Shown in pieces: positions 38,681-47,278 of a stretch of DNA of 64,000 nucleotides. The notes below the pieces were generated by a model, which saw only the letters and a program-made list of their open reading frames with translations, had not been told where the DNA came from and ran no database searches. Both the position numbers and the translations under genes were made by a program. This stretch comes from Thioclava pacifica DSM 10166 (lineage in GTDB: Bacteria; Pseudomonadota; Alphaproteobacteria; Rhodobacterales; Rhodobacteraceae): positions 26,174 to 90,173 of the forward strand of contig NZ_AUND01000003.1 in assembly GCF_000714535.1 (NCBI RefSeq), written 5' to 3'. The first letter of the stretch is position 1; each line of letters begins with the position of its first letter.

Positions 38681-38698
38681 CCCCGAAAAAGAGATGAC

Positions 38699-39847
38699 AT
38701 GCTGGCAAGACTCGCCCTAATATTTATTTATCCGATCGGCATCCTTTCAGGCCCGACGGCCGCTCAGGTTGTGAGTGCCGAAGCGGATCCGCGCGGCATT
38801 CCGACCATCGCGCCGCTCATCGACTCGGTCGACGATGCGGTGGTCGACATCGCGGTGGTTTCGGAACGGCCCGCGTGAATGACGCCGCTGTTTCGCGATC
38901 CGGCCAACGACAACGCCGTGCTCAGGAGCGAGGCCAATAACCTCACCGAGGTAGCGCTCGGAAATTCCGAGGATCTTCTGGTGGACGATTTCGTGGTGGC
39001 CATCGGCAATCCCTTCGGCGTCGACCAGACGGTGACCAGCGGTATCGTCTCGGCGCTTGGGCACTCGGGTATCAACCCCGAGGGCTACGAGGATTTCATC
39101 CAGACCGACGCGTCGATCAATCCAAGCAACTCGCGCGGCGCGCTCATCAAGCTGGATGGCAAGCTCGTCGGCATTGGCTTCGCCGTGCCGATCAACATGG
39201 CGCCCGCGGTCAAGGACCAACCGCTCGAGTTTGGTGAGTTGCAGCGCTGGCGGCTCCGCGTGCTTATCCAGGATATGACGCCGGATCTGGCGCAGGCGCT
39301 TGGCGCGGGAACAGTGACAGGGGGCACCGTGAGCCCGGTCGAGCCGGGCACGCCGGCCGATGACGTAGGGCTAGGGGCTGGCGATGTTGTCGTGGCTGTG
39401 AACGGCGAGACGGTAGAGGGCTCGCCCGACCTGCGCCAGAAGATTGGCCTGCGCCGTCCGGGTGACAGGGTCAAGATCGGTTATATCCACGACGGCGAGC
39501 ATCTGACCGCGCAGGTCGTGCTGACCCGCGGGGCAGAACAGGGTCCAGCCGCGCGAAACCGCGGCGACGGCGATGCGCTCGGCAGGGTGCGGTTTGCGCC
39601 CCTCGACCGGTCGCATCCCGCCTGGGGCGAGGCGCAGGGCGTTGTGGTTGCCGAAGTTCTGCCCGGCAGCCGCGCGGCGCGGGCCGGGCGCGAGCCGGGC
39701 GACGTGATCACCGCCGTGCACCGCCAGTTGGCAAAGACGACGCGCGACATCGACCGCGCGTTCGAGCAGGCGGCAACGACCACCAACCGGCTCCGACCTG
39801 GCCCGATCGCGGGGTCGGGGCCGATTAATCGATGGAGCAGCAGATGA
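38699..39847 (+). pseudogene. DegP/HtrA-like protease relic, active site lost
   Basis: A DegP-type gene with severe damage. It starts with a signal peptide (LARLALIFIYPIGILSGPTAAQ) and TDPRG-like SAEADPRGIPTIAPLIDSVD, then meets an in-frame TGA (38876-38878). Right after it an ATG continues the frame with TPLFRDPANDNAVLR, but the usual 70-80 residues with the catalytic His and Asp are missing. The serine loop is NPSNSRGAL instead of NPGNSGGAL, and a segment after it is also deleted (LVGIGFAVPINMA). The two PDZ-like domains (DDVGLGAGDVVVAVNGETVE; VLPGSRAARAGREPGDVI) remain. So no protease activity is possible; at best a PDZ protein is made from the internal start. degP and psiE are adjacent in LHR islands. 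Confidence 0.85.
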
Positions 39848-40323
39848 AACAGACCGAAACGCGGCCGAAAATCCGGGAAGACTGGAGCGCAATGACGCTC
39901 TACGAACGGTTCGAGCAGGCGGCGATCGTGGTGCTCACGGGCATCATCATGATCGTCATAGTCTCGGCGCTCTGGCAACTTATTCGCGAGGTCGGCCTTC
40001 GCCTGCTCCTCGGAGGGCTCGACCCGCTGGACTACAGGACGTTCCAAGCCGTTTTCGGGATGATCTTTACCGTCGTTATCGCGCTCGAGTTCAAGCGGTC
40101 TCTGCTGGTCGCCGTTGAGCGCCGTTTCGGTGTGGTGCAGGCCCGCAGCATCATTCTGATCGCGCTTCTTGCCATCGTGCGCAAGTTCATCATTCTTGAC
40201 CTCTCTGAGACGGAGGCATCCAAGATCGGGGCGCTTGCCGCCACCGTGCTCGCGCTTGGCGTGGTCTACTGGCTGGTTCGCGATCAGGACATGCGGGAAA
40301 GGTCGGAATCCCAAGACCTCTGA
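39844..40323 (+). CDS. psiE: PsiE-like membrane protein
   Basis: A 159-residue membrane protein of the PsiE family (phosphate-starvation-inducible E in E. coli, function unknown). Four predicted helices: FEQAAIVVLTGIIMIVIVSA, YRTFQAVFGMIFTVVIALEF, ARSIILIALLAIVRKFIILD and IGALAATVLALGVVYWLVRD. The conserved core EFKRSLLVAVER between helices 2 and 3 is present. The start at 39844 overlaps the degP stop (ATGA) and has GGAG at 6 bases, so an ATG at 39832 is less likely. psiE is one of the constant members of heat-resistance islands, next to degP and kefB. Its role there has not been explained. Confidence 0.9.
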   Translation: MKQTETRPKIREDWSAMTLYERFEQAAIVVLTGIIMIVIVSALWQLIREVGLRLLLGGLDPLDYRTFQAVFGMIFTVVIALEFKRSLLVAVERRFGVVQARSIILIALLAIVRKFIILDLSETEASKIGALAATVLALGVVYWLVRDQDMRERSESQDL

Positions 40324-40356
40324 GTCAGGGGAATACGAAGTGAAAGAAGCCATGCG

Positions 40357-41316
40357 ATGACAGAAGATCCCTACAAGACCCTTGGCGTTGCCAAGACCGC
40401 CACCCAAGCCGAGATCAAAAAGGCCTATCGCAAGCTCGCCAAGGAGTTGCACCCGGACCTGAATCCGGACGATGCGGTCAAGCAGGAGCGGTTCAAGGCG
40501 GTCTCGCATGCCTATGACCTTCTGGGCGACCCCGAGAAGCGCCGGCGTTTTGACGCGGGCGAGATCGACGCCGACGGACAGGAGCGGCCCGAACGGCAGT
40601 ATTATCATCAGTATGCGGGGCAGGACGCCGGCCGCCGCTATGATCCCGGCGGGGGCGGCTTCCACTTCGAGACGGGCGGCATGTCGGACGAGGATCTGTC
40701 GGACATCTTCTCGCACATCTTCGGTGCACGCGGCGGTCGGGCGGGCCCGGGTGGCTTCGGGCAGGAATTTCACGCCCGCGGCCAAGATCTGCGCTATCAC
40801 CTCGAGGTGGAGTTCCTCGACGCCGCGCGCGGCACGAAGCGCCGTGTGACCATGCCCGACGGCAACACGATCGAGCTGACGATCCCCGCAGGGCTGAAGG
40901 ACGGCCAGACCCTGCGCCTGCGCGGCAAGGGCGCGCCCGGTCATGGCCAGGGCGGGCCAGGCGATGCTTATGTTACGGTCTCGGTCCGGCCGCATCCGGT
41001 CTTCACCCGCACGGGCGACGACATCGAGATGGAGCTGCCGATCACCTTCGACGAGGCGGTTCTGGGCGGCAAGGTCGAGGTGCCTACGGTTTCGGGGTCG
41101 GTCTTTGTGACGATCCCGCAGGGCGCCTCGTCTGGGCGCAAGCTGCGACTGCGCGGCAAGGGGATTGCGCCGACCAAGGGCAAGGCGGGCGACCAGATCG
41201 TGACACTGAAGATCGTCCTGCCCAAGAAGATCGACAGCCAGGCCGAGGAACTGGCGCGGCGCTGGCGCGAGACCCAGCGCTTCGACCCGCGCGCCGAGCT
41301 CAGGAGGATGACATGA
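40357..41316 (+). CDS. cbpA: DnaJ-class co-chaperone CbpA
   Basis: The 319-residue protein is a type II J-protein: J domain at 1-70 (YKTLGVAKTATQAEIKKAYR, with HPD in KELHPDLNPDD), a Gly/Phe-rich linker (RYDPGGGGFHFETGGM), and two C-terminal substrate-binding beta-domains (LEVEFLDAARGTKRRVTMPD; ELPITFDEAVLGGKVEVPTV). No DnaJ-type zinc finger lies between, so CbpA rather than DnaJ. It stimulates DnaK ATPase and delivers clients. No dnaK is in the window, so it must work with the host DnaK. cbpM follows with a 4-base overlap (ATGA). Confidence 0.94.
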   Translation: MTEDPYKTLGVAKTATQAEIKKAYRKLAKELHPDLNPDDAVKQERFKAVSHAYDLLGDPEKRRRFDAGEIDADGQERPERQYYHQYAGQDAGRRYDPGGGGFHFETGGMSDEDLSDIFSHIFGARGGRAGPGGFGQEFHARGQDLRYHLEVEFLDAARGTKRRVTMPDGNTIELTIPAGLKDGQTLRLRGKGAPGHGQGGPGDAYVTVSVRPHPVFTRTGDDIEMELPITFDEAVLGGKVEVPTVSGSVFVTIPQGASSGRKLRLRGKGIAPTKGKAGDQIVTLKIVLPKKIDSQAEELARRWRETQRFDPRAELRRMT

Positions 41317-41654
41317 GACTGACCGAAACGATGGTTTTGCGCGAAGTCCGGCGCCTGTCCAGCCGCGACCTGCAGATCTGGGTCGAGGCAGGCTGGGTCT
41401 GCCCCGCGATGGGCGAAAGCGGCCCGGTCTTCGACGAGATCGACGTCGCCCGCCTGCGGCTTCTGTGCGACCTGCGCAAGGAAATGGCGCTGCCCGCCGA
41501 CACCGTCCCGGTCGTGCTGGGCCTGATCGACCAACTGCACGAGACGCGGCGCCACTTGCATGCGATGATCGACGCGCTCGCTGACCAGCCCGAGGAGGTG
41601 CGCCGCGCCATGGCCGCGCGGCTCAGGGCGCAGGGCCTGCGCAAAGGGGAGTGA
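41313..41654 (+). CDS. cbpM: Chaperone modulator CbpM
   Basis: A 113-residue protein of the CbpM group, which binds the J domain of CbpA and blocks its action on DnaK. The N-terminal half is a MerR-like HTH fold (LREVRRLSSRDLQIWVEAGW, VFDEIDVARLRLLCDLRKEM) and the C-terminal half a helical region (LGLIDQLHETRRHLHAMIDA). Position is decisive: its start overlaps the cbpA stop by four bases, as in E. coli and many others. Presence of the regulator together with CbpA shows that the plasmid carries a complete, self-controlled unit. Confidence 0.92.
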   Translation: MRLTETMVLREVRRLSSRDLQIWVEAGWVCPAMGESGPVFDEIDVARLRLLCDLRKEMALPADTVPVVLGLIDQLHETRRHLHAMIDALADQPEEVRRAMAARLRAQGLRKGE

Positions 41655-41713
41655 CGCAAGCGCGGTCCTGTCGTAACCTGCTGTCTTTGGACGCGCACGG
41701 AAGGGAGGATGCC

Positions 41714-42019
41714 ATGGACGAAGACCTCGCGGCCTGCCGCCGCCTGCTTACGGTGAGCTATCGCAGATATATCGAAGCAGAACGGGCGCGGGCTTCTGCC
41801 GTAAGCCAAATGCGGGGCTATTTCCCGCCCCGCCAAAGGCCGAATCCCGCTGAGATCGGCGCGCCCGGTTCCCGCATCCGTCAGCTTGTCGAGCAGAGCG
41901 AGCGCGCCTATCTGCGTTTTCAATCCGCCCATGCAACGCTTCAACAAGCGAAAACACGGCTGCAAGAACGACGAAACACGGCCTCGAGGCTGCTTTTCTT
42001 TAACGTTCGCATCGACTGA
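41714..42019 (+). CDS. Small helical protein of unknown function, 101 aa
   Basis: The product (MDEDLAACRRLLTVSYRRYI...) is mainly helical: two basic/charged helices (about 5-35 and 60-95) joined by a Pro-rich loop (GYFPPRQRPNPAEIGAPGS). A ribosome binding site (GGGAGGA) sits just upstream of the ATG at 41714, so this start is preferred over a GTG at 41651 that overlaps cbpM. It is the last gene of the plus-strand chaperone cluster. It resembles no family that I know; a helper of CbpA/CbpM or a small coiled-coil stress protein is possible. Confidence 0.6.
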   Translation: MDEDLAACRRLLTVSYRRYIEAERARASAVSQMRGYFPPRQRPNPAEIGAPGSRIRQLVEQSERAYLRFQSAHATLQQAKTRLQERRNTASRLLFFNVRID

Positions 42020-42250
42020 CGAATGGATCGTCGAGCGGAAAAAGCTCGATCCCAGGCGCATCTGCTCCTGTAGTAAGCTCAGATCCGAGTCACAAAGCTG
42101 ATGTTAGGTTCGTTCTGGAGGACTGAAGCGAGTCGCTTACGATTCCGCACGTCGGTAGGTGTCGCTTCTTCGGCAATTGGGGCGTGGCTATCAAGCTCGG
42201 TCGGTCATGGCGGTTCCAACTCGGGCGATGCTTCTGTGCGGCGCCCGGCA

Positions 42251-43984
42251 TCACGCCACCTCCCGCGCTTCGCCGGAAGCGTCGGTGATGGCCGCCAGCG
42301 CCTCCTCGATACTGGCCGCGTAGTGCACGAGTGGCCGTTTCAGGCCATGCGTCACGAAGGCCCGTCGGATGTCGCGGCTGGCGCCCGTGAGCCAGAGCGC
42401 GACGCCGCGCTTGTGGGCCTTGTGGGCGAGACCCTCGATCATGTTGGCGCCGGTCGAGTCGAGGAAGGGTACCGCCGAGAAGTCCACGATGAGCGCCTTG
42501 TGGCTGTCCTGGATGCGGTCGAGCACCGAGCCGATGGAGGCGGTTGCGCCGAAGAAGAGCGCGCCGGTGATGCGGTAGACCACCACCTCAGGATTCGCGG
42601 CGACCTCTTCGTCATAGCTGCCACGGGGGTGCGCGCTGTCCGCCTCGTCCCGGCCCACGAAGGGCGTGTGGGTGGTGATGGCGGTGGTCTTGCTCATGCG
42701 CTGGATGAAGAGGACCGAGCCGAGCGCGAAGCCGACCACGATAGCCTCGGTCAGGTCGCGGAAAATGGTCAGGAAGAAGGTCGCGGCCAGCACCGTCGCT
42801 TCGCCCGAACCTGAGCGGACCAGGATGGCGATGGCGGGCTTCTCGATCATGTTCCAGGCGACGACGGTCAGGACGCCCGCGAGCGCCGCCAGCGGAATGT
42901 AGGCGGCGAGCGGCGCGGCGATGAGCATGAACACCAGCAGGAAGACTGCATGCAGCATGCCTGCGACCGGCCCATGCGCGCCCGAACGCACGTTCGTCGC
43001 TGTCCGAGCGATGGTACCGGTGACGCAGAAGCCGCCGAAGAGGGCCGAGCCGATATTGGCCGCGCCCTGCGCCACAAGCTCGCAGTTCGAGCGGTGCCGA
43101 CGCCCGGTCATGCCGTCGGCGACCACGGCAGACAGAAGCGACTCGATGGCACCCAGAAGCGTGAAGGAGATCGCGGCCGGAAGAACCGCCATGATCTTCT
43201 CGACAGACAGGTCCGGCAGGCTTGGGGCCGGCAGGGTCGAAGGGATACCGCCGAACTTCGTGCCGATGGTCTGCACCGGCAGGGTCAGCAGCGCTGTCGC
43301 CAAGGCCGCGACACCCACTGCCATCAGCATGCCCGGCCAATGCGGCCGCCAGCGGCGAAGGCCAAGGATGATCGCCACCGTCGCCGCCGAGACGAGAAGC
43401 GCGGCGGGCGTCAGGCTCGCGCGCGCCTCCCACAAAGCCGGGAGCTTCTCGAGCAACTCACCCGGTTCATGATCCAGCGTCAGGCCGAAGAGTTCCTTGA
43501 TCTGGCTCGCGAAGATGATGACAGCGATCCCCGCGGTGAAGCCGACCGTGACCGGGAAGGGAATGAACTTGATGAAGGTCCCAAGCCGCAGGAAGCCGAC
43601 GGCCGCCAGCATCAGCCCCGAGAGGAAGGTCGCAAGGATCAGCCCTTCCATCCCGTGCTGCGCGACCGTCGCCGCGACCAGCACGATGAAGGCACCCGCA
43701 GGACCGCCGATCTGGAACCGCGATCCGCCGAGCAGGGAAACAAGGAACCCCCCGACAATGGCGGTGTAGAGCCCCTGCGCCGGGGTCGCGCCCGAGGCGA
43801 TGGCGATCGCCATGGAAAGCGGCAGCGCCACGATGGCGACGGTCAGTCCGGCAATGGCATCCGCCCGCAGCTGCGTCAGCCCATAACCCTCGCGCAGGAC
43901 GGTCACGAGTTTCGGGGTGTAGAGGTCGGCGAAGCTGGGCGTATCGCCGGTCTGTCTGGTCTGGTCTTTCATCTTGGGCCGCAC
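42251..43984 (-). CDS. SulP-family anion transporter with STAS domain
   Basis: This 577-residue protein has the SulP transporter architecture: 10-14 helices beginning with AIAGLTVAIVALPLSMAIAI and ATPAQGLYTAIVGGFLVSLL, the conserved GGPAGAFIVLVA segment, FTLLGAIESLLSAVVADGMTG, and a cytosolic STAS domain from about 470 (VVVYRITGALFFGATASIGS, ALIVDFSAVPFLDSTGANMI). Members carry sulfate, bicarbonate or other anions with H+ or Na+; substrate cannot be told from sequence. The start at 43984 is GTG; ATG at 43972 is an alternative. It lies outside the chaperone cluster, with the XRE regulator gene just upstream on the same strand. Confidence 0.92.
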   Translation of the reverse strand: MRPKMKDQTRQTGDTPSFADLYTPKLVTVLREGYGLTQLRADAIAGLTVAIVALPLSMAIAIASGATPAQGLYTAIVGGFLVSLLGGSRFQIGGPAGAFIVLVAATVAQHGMEGLILATFLSGLMLAAVGFLRLGTFIKFIPFPVTVGFTAGIAVIIFASQIKELFGLTLDHEPGELLEKLPALWEARASLTPAALLVSAATVAIILGLRRWRPHWPGMLMAVGVAALATALLTLPVQTIGTKFGGIPSTLPAPSLPDLSVEKIMAVLPAAISFTLLGAIESLLSAVVADGMTGRRHRSNCELVAQGAANIGSALFGGFCVTGTIARTATNVRSGAHGPVAGMLHAVFLLVFMLIAAPLAAYIPLAALAGVLTVVAWNMIEKPAIAILVRSGSGEATVLAATFFLTIFRDLTEAIVVGFALGSVLFIQRMSKTTAITTHTPFVGRDEADSAHPRGSYDEEVAANPEVVVYRITGALFFGATASIGSVLDRIQDSHKALIVDFSAVPFLDSTGANMIEGLAHKAHKRGVALWLTGASRDIRRAFVTHGLKRPLVHYAASIEEALAAITDASGEAREVA

Positions 43985-44045
43985 CTTGAATGGGTTGCGG
44001 CGGGATCGTCGGCATGTCGTCGGCGGTCGCCGTCGCGAAATATGG

Positions 44046-44306
44046 TCAGTTTTCCGGGGGTGGAGATTTCAGGCGAACGCCGCGTCCGCCTGCCGTGCTG
44101 GGGGTGCCTTCACCGATCAGTTCGACACCGGCGAGTTGCAGCGCCGTGACGACCTTGGTCAGGCTGTCGACCACGCCGCGCACGTTGCCGGCGCTGGCCT
44201 CCATGCGCTGAATGGTCGGGACGGACAGCCCGGACAGTTCGGCCAGAGTTTTCTGGTCGATACCGAGAAGGGCGCGCGCCGCGCGCATCTGGGGGCCGGT
44301 GATCAT
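44046..44306 (-). CDS. XRE-family transcriptional regulator
   Basis: An 86-residue protein that is little more than a Cro/CI-type helix-turn-helix: MRAARALLGIDQKTLAELSG, LSVPTIQRMEASAGNVRGVV, then a short C-terminal tail. AGGA stands 9 bases before the ATG at 44306. A palindrome (ATATCC-N6-GGATAT, 44312-44329) overlaps the ribosome binding site, which speaks for autoregulation. It lies 60 bases upstream of the SulP gene on the same strand and may control that gene as well. Confidence 0.88.
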   Translation of the reverse strand: MITGPQMRAARALLGIDQKTLAELSGLSVPTIQRMEASAGNVRGVVDSLTKVVTALQLAGVELIGEGTPSTAGGRGVRLKSPPPEN

Positions 44307-44311
44307 GAGGC

Positions 44312-44329
44312 ATATCCTGAATGGGATAT
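44312..44329 (-). promoter_or_regulatory. Operator palindrome of the XRE gene
   Basis: ATATCC (44312-44317) and GGATAT (44324-44329) are inverted repeats with a 6-base spacer, located just before the ATG of the XRE gene and covering its ribosome binding site. XRE proteins commonly repress themselves through such sites. Confidence 0.5.
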
Positions 44330-44456
44330 TCGCTACCTAGATCATGCATAATGATATGTCAAATATCTATGTTGCCAATCAGTCGTTCACTTTGACTGCG
44401 CCAACTTTCAATCGTTCCCTATACCTTCCCAATCGGTGAGGAGGGTTGAATCCTCT

Positions 44457-45299
44457 TCACCTGGTTATCTCCCCTGCCAACACTGCACTTCCGTGCACTG
44501 CCAAAGTTGCTGAAAACCTCTGGCACCCAAACTTGCGGATCACATCGAGTACCCGCGCTTCATAGGCAGCGTGTCCGATCAAGCGACACAAGTCGGACGC
44601 GTGGAACTGGCGGTTCGCAGTTGGTGCGGCTTGCATCTGTCTCAGCAATTCGCGCTCTTTGGGATCCGCTATTGGTCTCGCGGGCGGCTTGACCGCGGGA
44701 CGAGTTGGAGTTCCCCACGAATTTCGCCATCGGCGCATGAAGCCAAGCAGGAAGCCGGCCGGCACCCTACCGTTGCCTCGGGACCGGTTGAAGGCGAGGA
44801 AGCGATCCCAGATGACTTGGGTGTCGATGTTCCAGCAGGGCAACGTGGCCTTCGCTGCTTTGATGAGCTCCGCCCAACTGGTCTGGAAAACGTTCGAACT
44901 CGCGGTGATGTCGATCAGTCCTGAGAAGATAGTTTTGTTATTATTATCTCTAGATAGTGATGTGTCGCCTTCACCTGACACGAGATCATGGGTTTCACTC
45001 TCCTCGTCGAAGGCGGAAAACCGAAAGATCCAGGGCGCGAACTTTCCATTCGGCTTTGCCCGCTCGAGCTGCAACTCCGACGTCTCAAGTTCGCTCAAAA
45101 GAACCGAAAGATATTGTCGTGAAACACCCATCTTCTCCGCCAGGGCCGAGAGGGTGAAGGCTGCCGTTCCGCGCGACAAACCGTTGTAGCCATCCTTCCA
45201 GGCGATGGCGTCGAGGATGAGGGTAGCAAGCTTGTGCGCTGCAACAGAGAGATTTGTCTGCGTAATCCGCCGCAGGATCAGGCCGGTCGTAGGTTCCAT
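44457..45299 (-). CDS. Plasmid HTH protein of unknown role, 280 aa
   Basis: The product begins MEPTTGLILRRITQTNLSVA and carries a helix-turn-helix at about 50-75 (FTLSALAEKMGVSRQYLSVL), followed by a wing-like strand (KPNGKFAPWIFRFSAFDEES). The middle is Asn/Ser-rich (DTSLSRDNNNKT), and the C-terminal third is basic with many Arg, Trp and Pro (GFLLGFMRRWRNSWGTPTRP). That looks like a replication-initiator-like or regulatory DNA-binding protein, but no known family is claimed. AAGGAG lies about 9 bases before the ATG at 45299; the longer frame upstream is not likely to be used. A palindrome about 55 bases upstream may be its operator. Confidence 0.6.
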   Translation of the reverse strand: MEPTTGLILRRITQTNLSVAAHKLATLILDAIAWKDGYNGLSRGTAAFTLSALAEKMGVSRQYLSVLLSELETSELQLERAKPNGKFAPWIFRFSAFDEESETHDLVSGEGDTSLSRDNNNKTIFSGLIDITASSNVFQTSWAELIKAAKATLPCWNIDTQVIWDRFLAFNRSRGNGRVPAGFLLGFMRRWRNSWGTPTRPAVKPPARPIADPKERELLRQMQAAPTANRQFHASDLCRLIGHAAYEARVLDVIRKFGCQRFSATLAVHGSAVLAGEITR

Positions 45300-45353
45300 G
45301 GTCGAGGTCTCCTTGGAGATCCGACGCCATGTCGTGAGACAACAACATTCTTG

Positions 45354-45374
45354 CCAGCAAAACAACTTTGCTGG
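45354..45374. promoter_or_regulatory. Inverted repeat upstream of the HTH gene
   Basis: CCAGCAAA (45354-45361) and TTTGCTGG (45367-45374) are perfect 8-bp inverted repeats, spacer 5. It sits 55 bases before the ATG of the HTH gene, the usual place of a repressor site. No gene is seen in 45300-45535 otherwise. Confidence 0.4.
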
Positions 45375-45535
45375 TTGCGGGTGTCTTGGCGGTGCGCTAG
45401 GAAACTCTTGTTCACGGAGTTTTCTAGCACGGCGTCAGGCTTCACGGTCTGGCGTCGTCTCCTTTTCAGGGGTTTTGCACAGCCTCCCGTGCGGGGTTGA
45501 GATGACGCGCGCGGCAAAACCGCGCGCAGATTTTG

Positions 45536-46189
45536 TCAGTAGCGAACTTCTTCAGAACCATAGTTCCCGGCGTGATCGCGCCAGTCGACGAAGACGGAAC
45601 GGTAGAAGTAGCTGCCACATCCATTCGGAATGCTCAGGCCGGATGCGGCTGGCACCTGGCCCACGGTGGATCTTGTCCATCGGTAGTCGCCCTGCACGCC
45701 GTAGGACCCCAATCGCGTCGAGTCGCTGCGATTGCAGTCGCCATCTCGGTTTTCGTGCTGGCGATACTGGATGTGATAGACGCGAATGCTGCGCACGAAG
45801 TCAAAGGCGTCGCCAGAGATGTCGATGTCTGCTTGTTCATCCGCCTGGACGCGGACAAGGGGGATTGGAGTCGATTCCTGCGGTTCGGGCGGATCGCGGA
45901 ACGTGATGTCATAAAGGCGTTCCATGGGCGACATTGGGCTGGGATCTTTGAACGACACACCCATCGGACACCGCCAGATTTGCAAGGGCGGTTCGATCGG
46001 CCATGGCGTGATCCGCCGAATGAAGACCGCTCTAGCATGCGCGCAGGGCGCGGAGGCAGGCCAGCCCCCCGCAAGGCAGAGGAGGATTGCACAGTCCACC
46101 TGATAGGCCTGAGCCGGACCGGACGAGGCCATTAGTCCGGATATGCTTATTGCCGTGGCAGTGGCCACGCCGTGGATCACGTGCTTCAT
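45536..46189 (-). CDS. Exported Cys-rich protein of plasmid transfer regions
   Basis: A 217-residue exported protein. The signal peptide (KHVIHGVATATAISISGLMA, cleavage likely after PAQA) is followed by YQVDCAILLCLAGGWPASAP, then CAHARAVFIRRITPWPIEPP and LQIWRCPMG, a conserved arrangement of Cys, Pro and Trp that I associate with an unnamed family found near type IV secretion genes of alphaproteobacteria. The C-terminal half is beta-rich and tyrosine-rich (GSYFYRSVFVDWRDHAGNYG). The start at 46189 is preceded by GGAG; a much longer frame runs upstream but lacks sense. It points away from the T4SS operon. The four N-terminal cysteines suggest disulfides in the periplasm. Confidence 0.7.
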   Translation of the reverse strand: MKHVIHGVATATAISISGLMASSGPAQAYQVDCAILLCLAGGWPASAPCAHARAVFIRRITPWPIEPPLQIWRCPMGVSFKDPSPMSPMERLYDITFRDPPEPQESTPIPLVRVQADEQADIDISGDAFDFVRSIRVYHIQYRQHENRDGDCNRSDSTRLGSYGVQGDYRWTRSTVGQVPAASGLSIPNGCGSYFYRSVFVDWRDHAGNYGSEEVRY

Positions 46190-46661
46190 GATGCCGACTC
46201 CATCTATAATGGTGCAGCGATACGAAACAACATTAATGATAGCAAGGAGATTTGATTGATAGTGACCTGCGATTGTTCGCTTGTGTCGCGAGACCGCTTC
46301 CAAGATCTGACGCCGGTTTGGGCTCTTGTGGTGTCTTGAAAGTGGCCAAAATTGCGGCCTCCTTTCACGTCCATTGCCAAACAAACACTTACAAAAAAAG
46401 AAAATGTGCTGTTTCCATGCGGCTACGAAAGCGGTCACGGAAGAACAGACCGCATGAGCCCGTCAAACGACCTGTAGCAGCGCTCATGGTCTCGGGACGG
46501 GCAGTATCGGAAAACTGTCGCGCTTGGTTCCCCGGCTGAATTCCGGGAACAGAAGGGCGGGTGGAGCAACGATCCTGGGTTGAGGCCTATGTTGGGATCG
46601 AACATGCGCTTGAAGATTTATGGCAGAATCTGATACGATTGAATATGGATAGGAGAGTCCG
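46190..46661. other. Gap upstream of parD
   Basis: No gene is supported in these 470 bases. The right end must hold the parDE promoter, the left end that of the exported-protein gene. Composition is lower in GC than in the flanks, with A-rich stretches around 46380-46400. Confidence 0.45.
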
Positions 46662-46904
46662 ATGCCAAACGTCCACCTGACCGAACCGATGCAGAAATAT
46701 GTGCAGGCGCAGATCGAGTCCGGCGCTTACGCCAATCTGAGCGAAGTCGTGCGCGCCGGCGTGAGGATGCTGATGGAGTGGGATGGTGCCCGGCAGTTCT
46801 ATGCGCTCAAGGCCGACCTCGAGGAGGCAGCCACCCTGGCCGAAAATGGAGACTTCACCGAGTTCGATGCCCAAGCCTTCGAACCGGATGCGTTTGATCG
46901 CTGA
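46662..46904 (+). CDS. parD: ParD-type antitoxin
   Basis: An 80-residue antitoxin of the ParD/CC2985 type. The N-terminal ribbon-helix-helix is clear: PNVHLTEPMQKYVQAQIESG, then AYANLSEVVRAGVRMLMEWD. The acidic C-terminal tail (LEEAATLAENGDFTEFDAQA) would wrap around the toxin. AGGAG precedes the ATG. The parE toxin gene follows after 5 bases, but is split by an insertion sequence. The antitoxin may still repress its own promoter. Its function for plasmid maintenance is lost unless a second toxin copy exists. Confidence 0.92.
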   Translation: MPNVHLTEPMQKYVQAQIESGAYANLSEVVRAGVRMLMEWDGARQFYALKADLEEAATLAENGDFTEFDAQAFEPDAFDR

Positions 46905-46909
46905 CCCGC

Positions 46910-47129
46910 ATGACTATTCGACTTTCCGGTCGGGCCAGGTCCGACCTTGAAGAGATCCGTGCCCACACCGTCGAGACCTGGGGTAGGGACCAATGGCTCG
47001 TCTATTACCGCCAGTTGGTCACCGCCTTCGAGCAAATCACCGGGGATCCCGACCGGGGTCGGGACAGGCGTCTCTTCGTCCCGGGGATGCGATCCGTCAA
47101 CTGCCAGCGTCACGTGATCTTCTACAAGC
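46910..47129 (+). pseudogene. parE: parE toxin, 5' part, cut by an IS66-type element
   Basis: This is the N-terminal three quarters (73 codons) of a ParE toxin: MTIRLSGRARSDLEEIRAHT, WGRDQWLVYYRQLVTAFEQI, and VPGMRSVNCQRHVIFYKR. At 47130 the sequence passes into an IS end. The lost part is found on the other side of the element at 51046-51146. Joining the two pieces at one copy of the 8-base duplication gives an intact frame of about 106 codons. In the present state translation continues into the element and adds an unrelated tail (KRSVDTLLSASCCRNDRLCP...), so the toxin is very likely inactive. Confidence 0.92.
47122..47129 (+). repeat. Target-site duplication, left copy
   Basis: CTACAAGC occurs here and again at 51038-51045, right at both outer edges of the IS66-type element. 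Eight bases is the duplication length made by IS66-family elements. Confidence 0.9.
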
Positions 47130-47278
47130 GTAAGCGCTCGGTTGATACCCTTCTGAGCGCTTCTTGTTGCCGCAACGACCGCCTGTGCCCTTGGGGCATC
47201 GACAGCTTTCCGCAGATCAGCCATTGCTTTGACGCCACCGGAGATCAGCGGGAATGATTTGATGCGTTGGGCAATTTG

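Noticed and set aside
40493..40729. Minus-strand small gene within cbpA
   Set aside because: Arg/Pro-rich shadow of the J-protein gene, no start signal.
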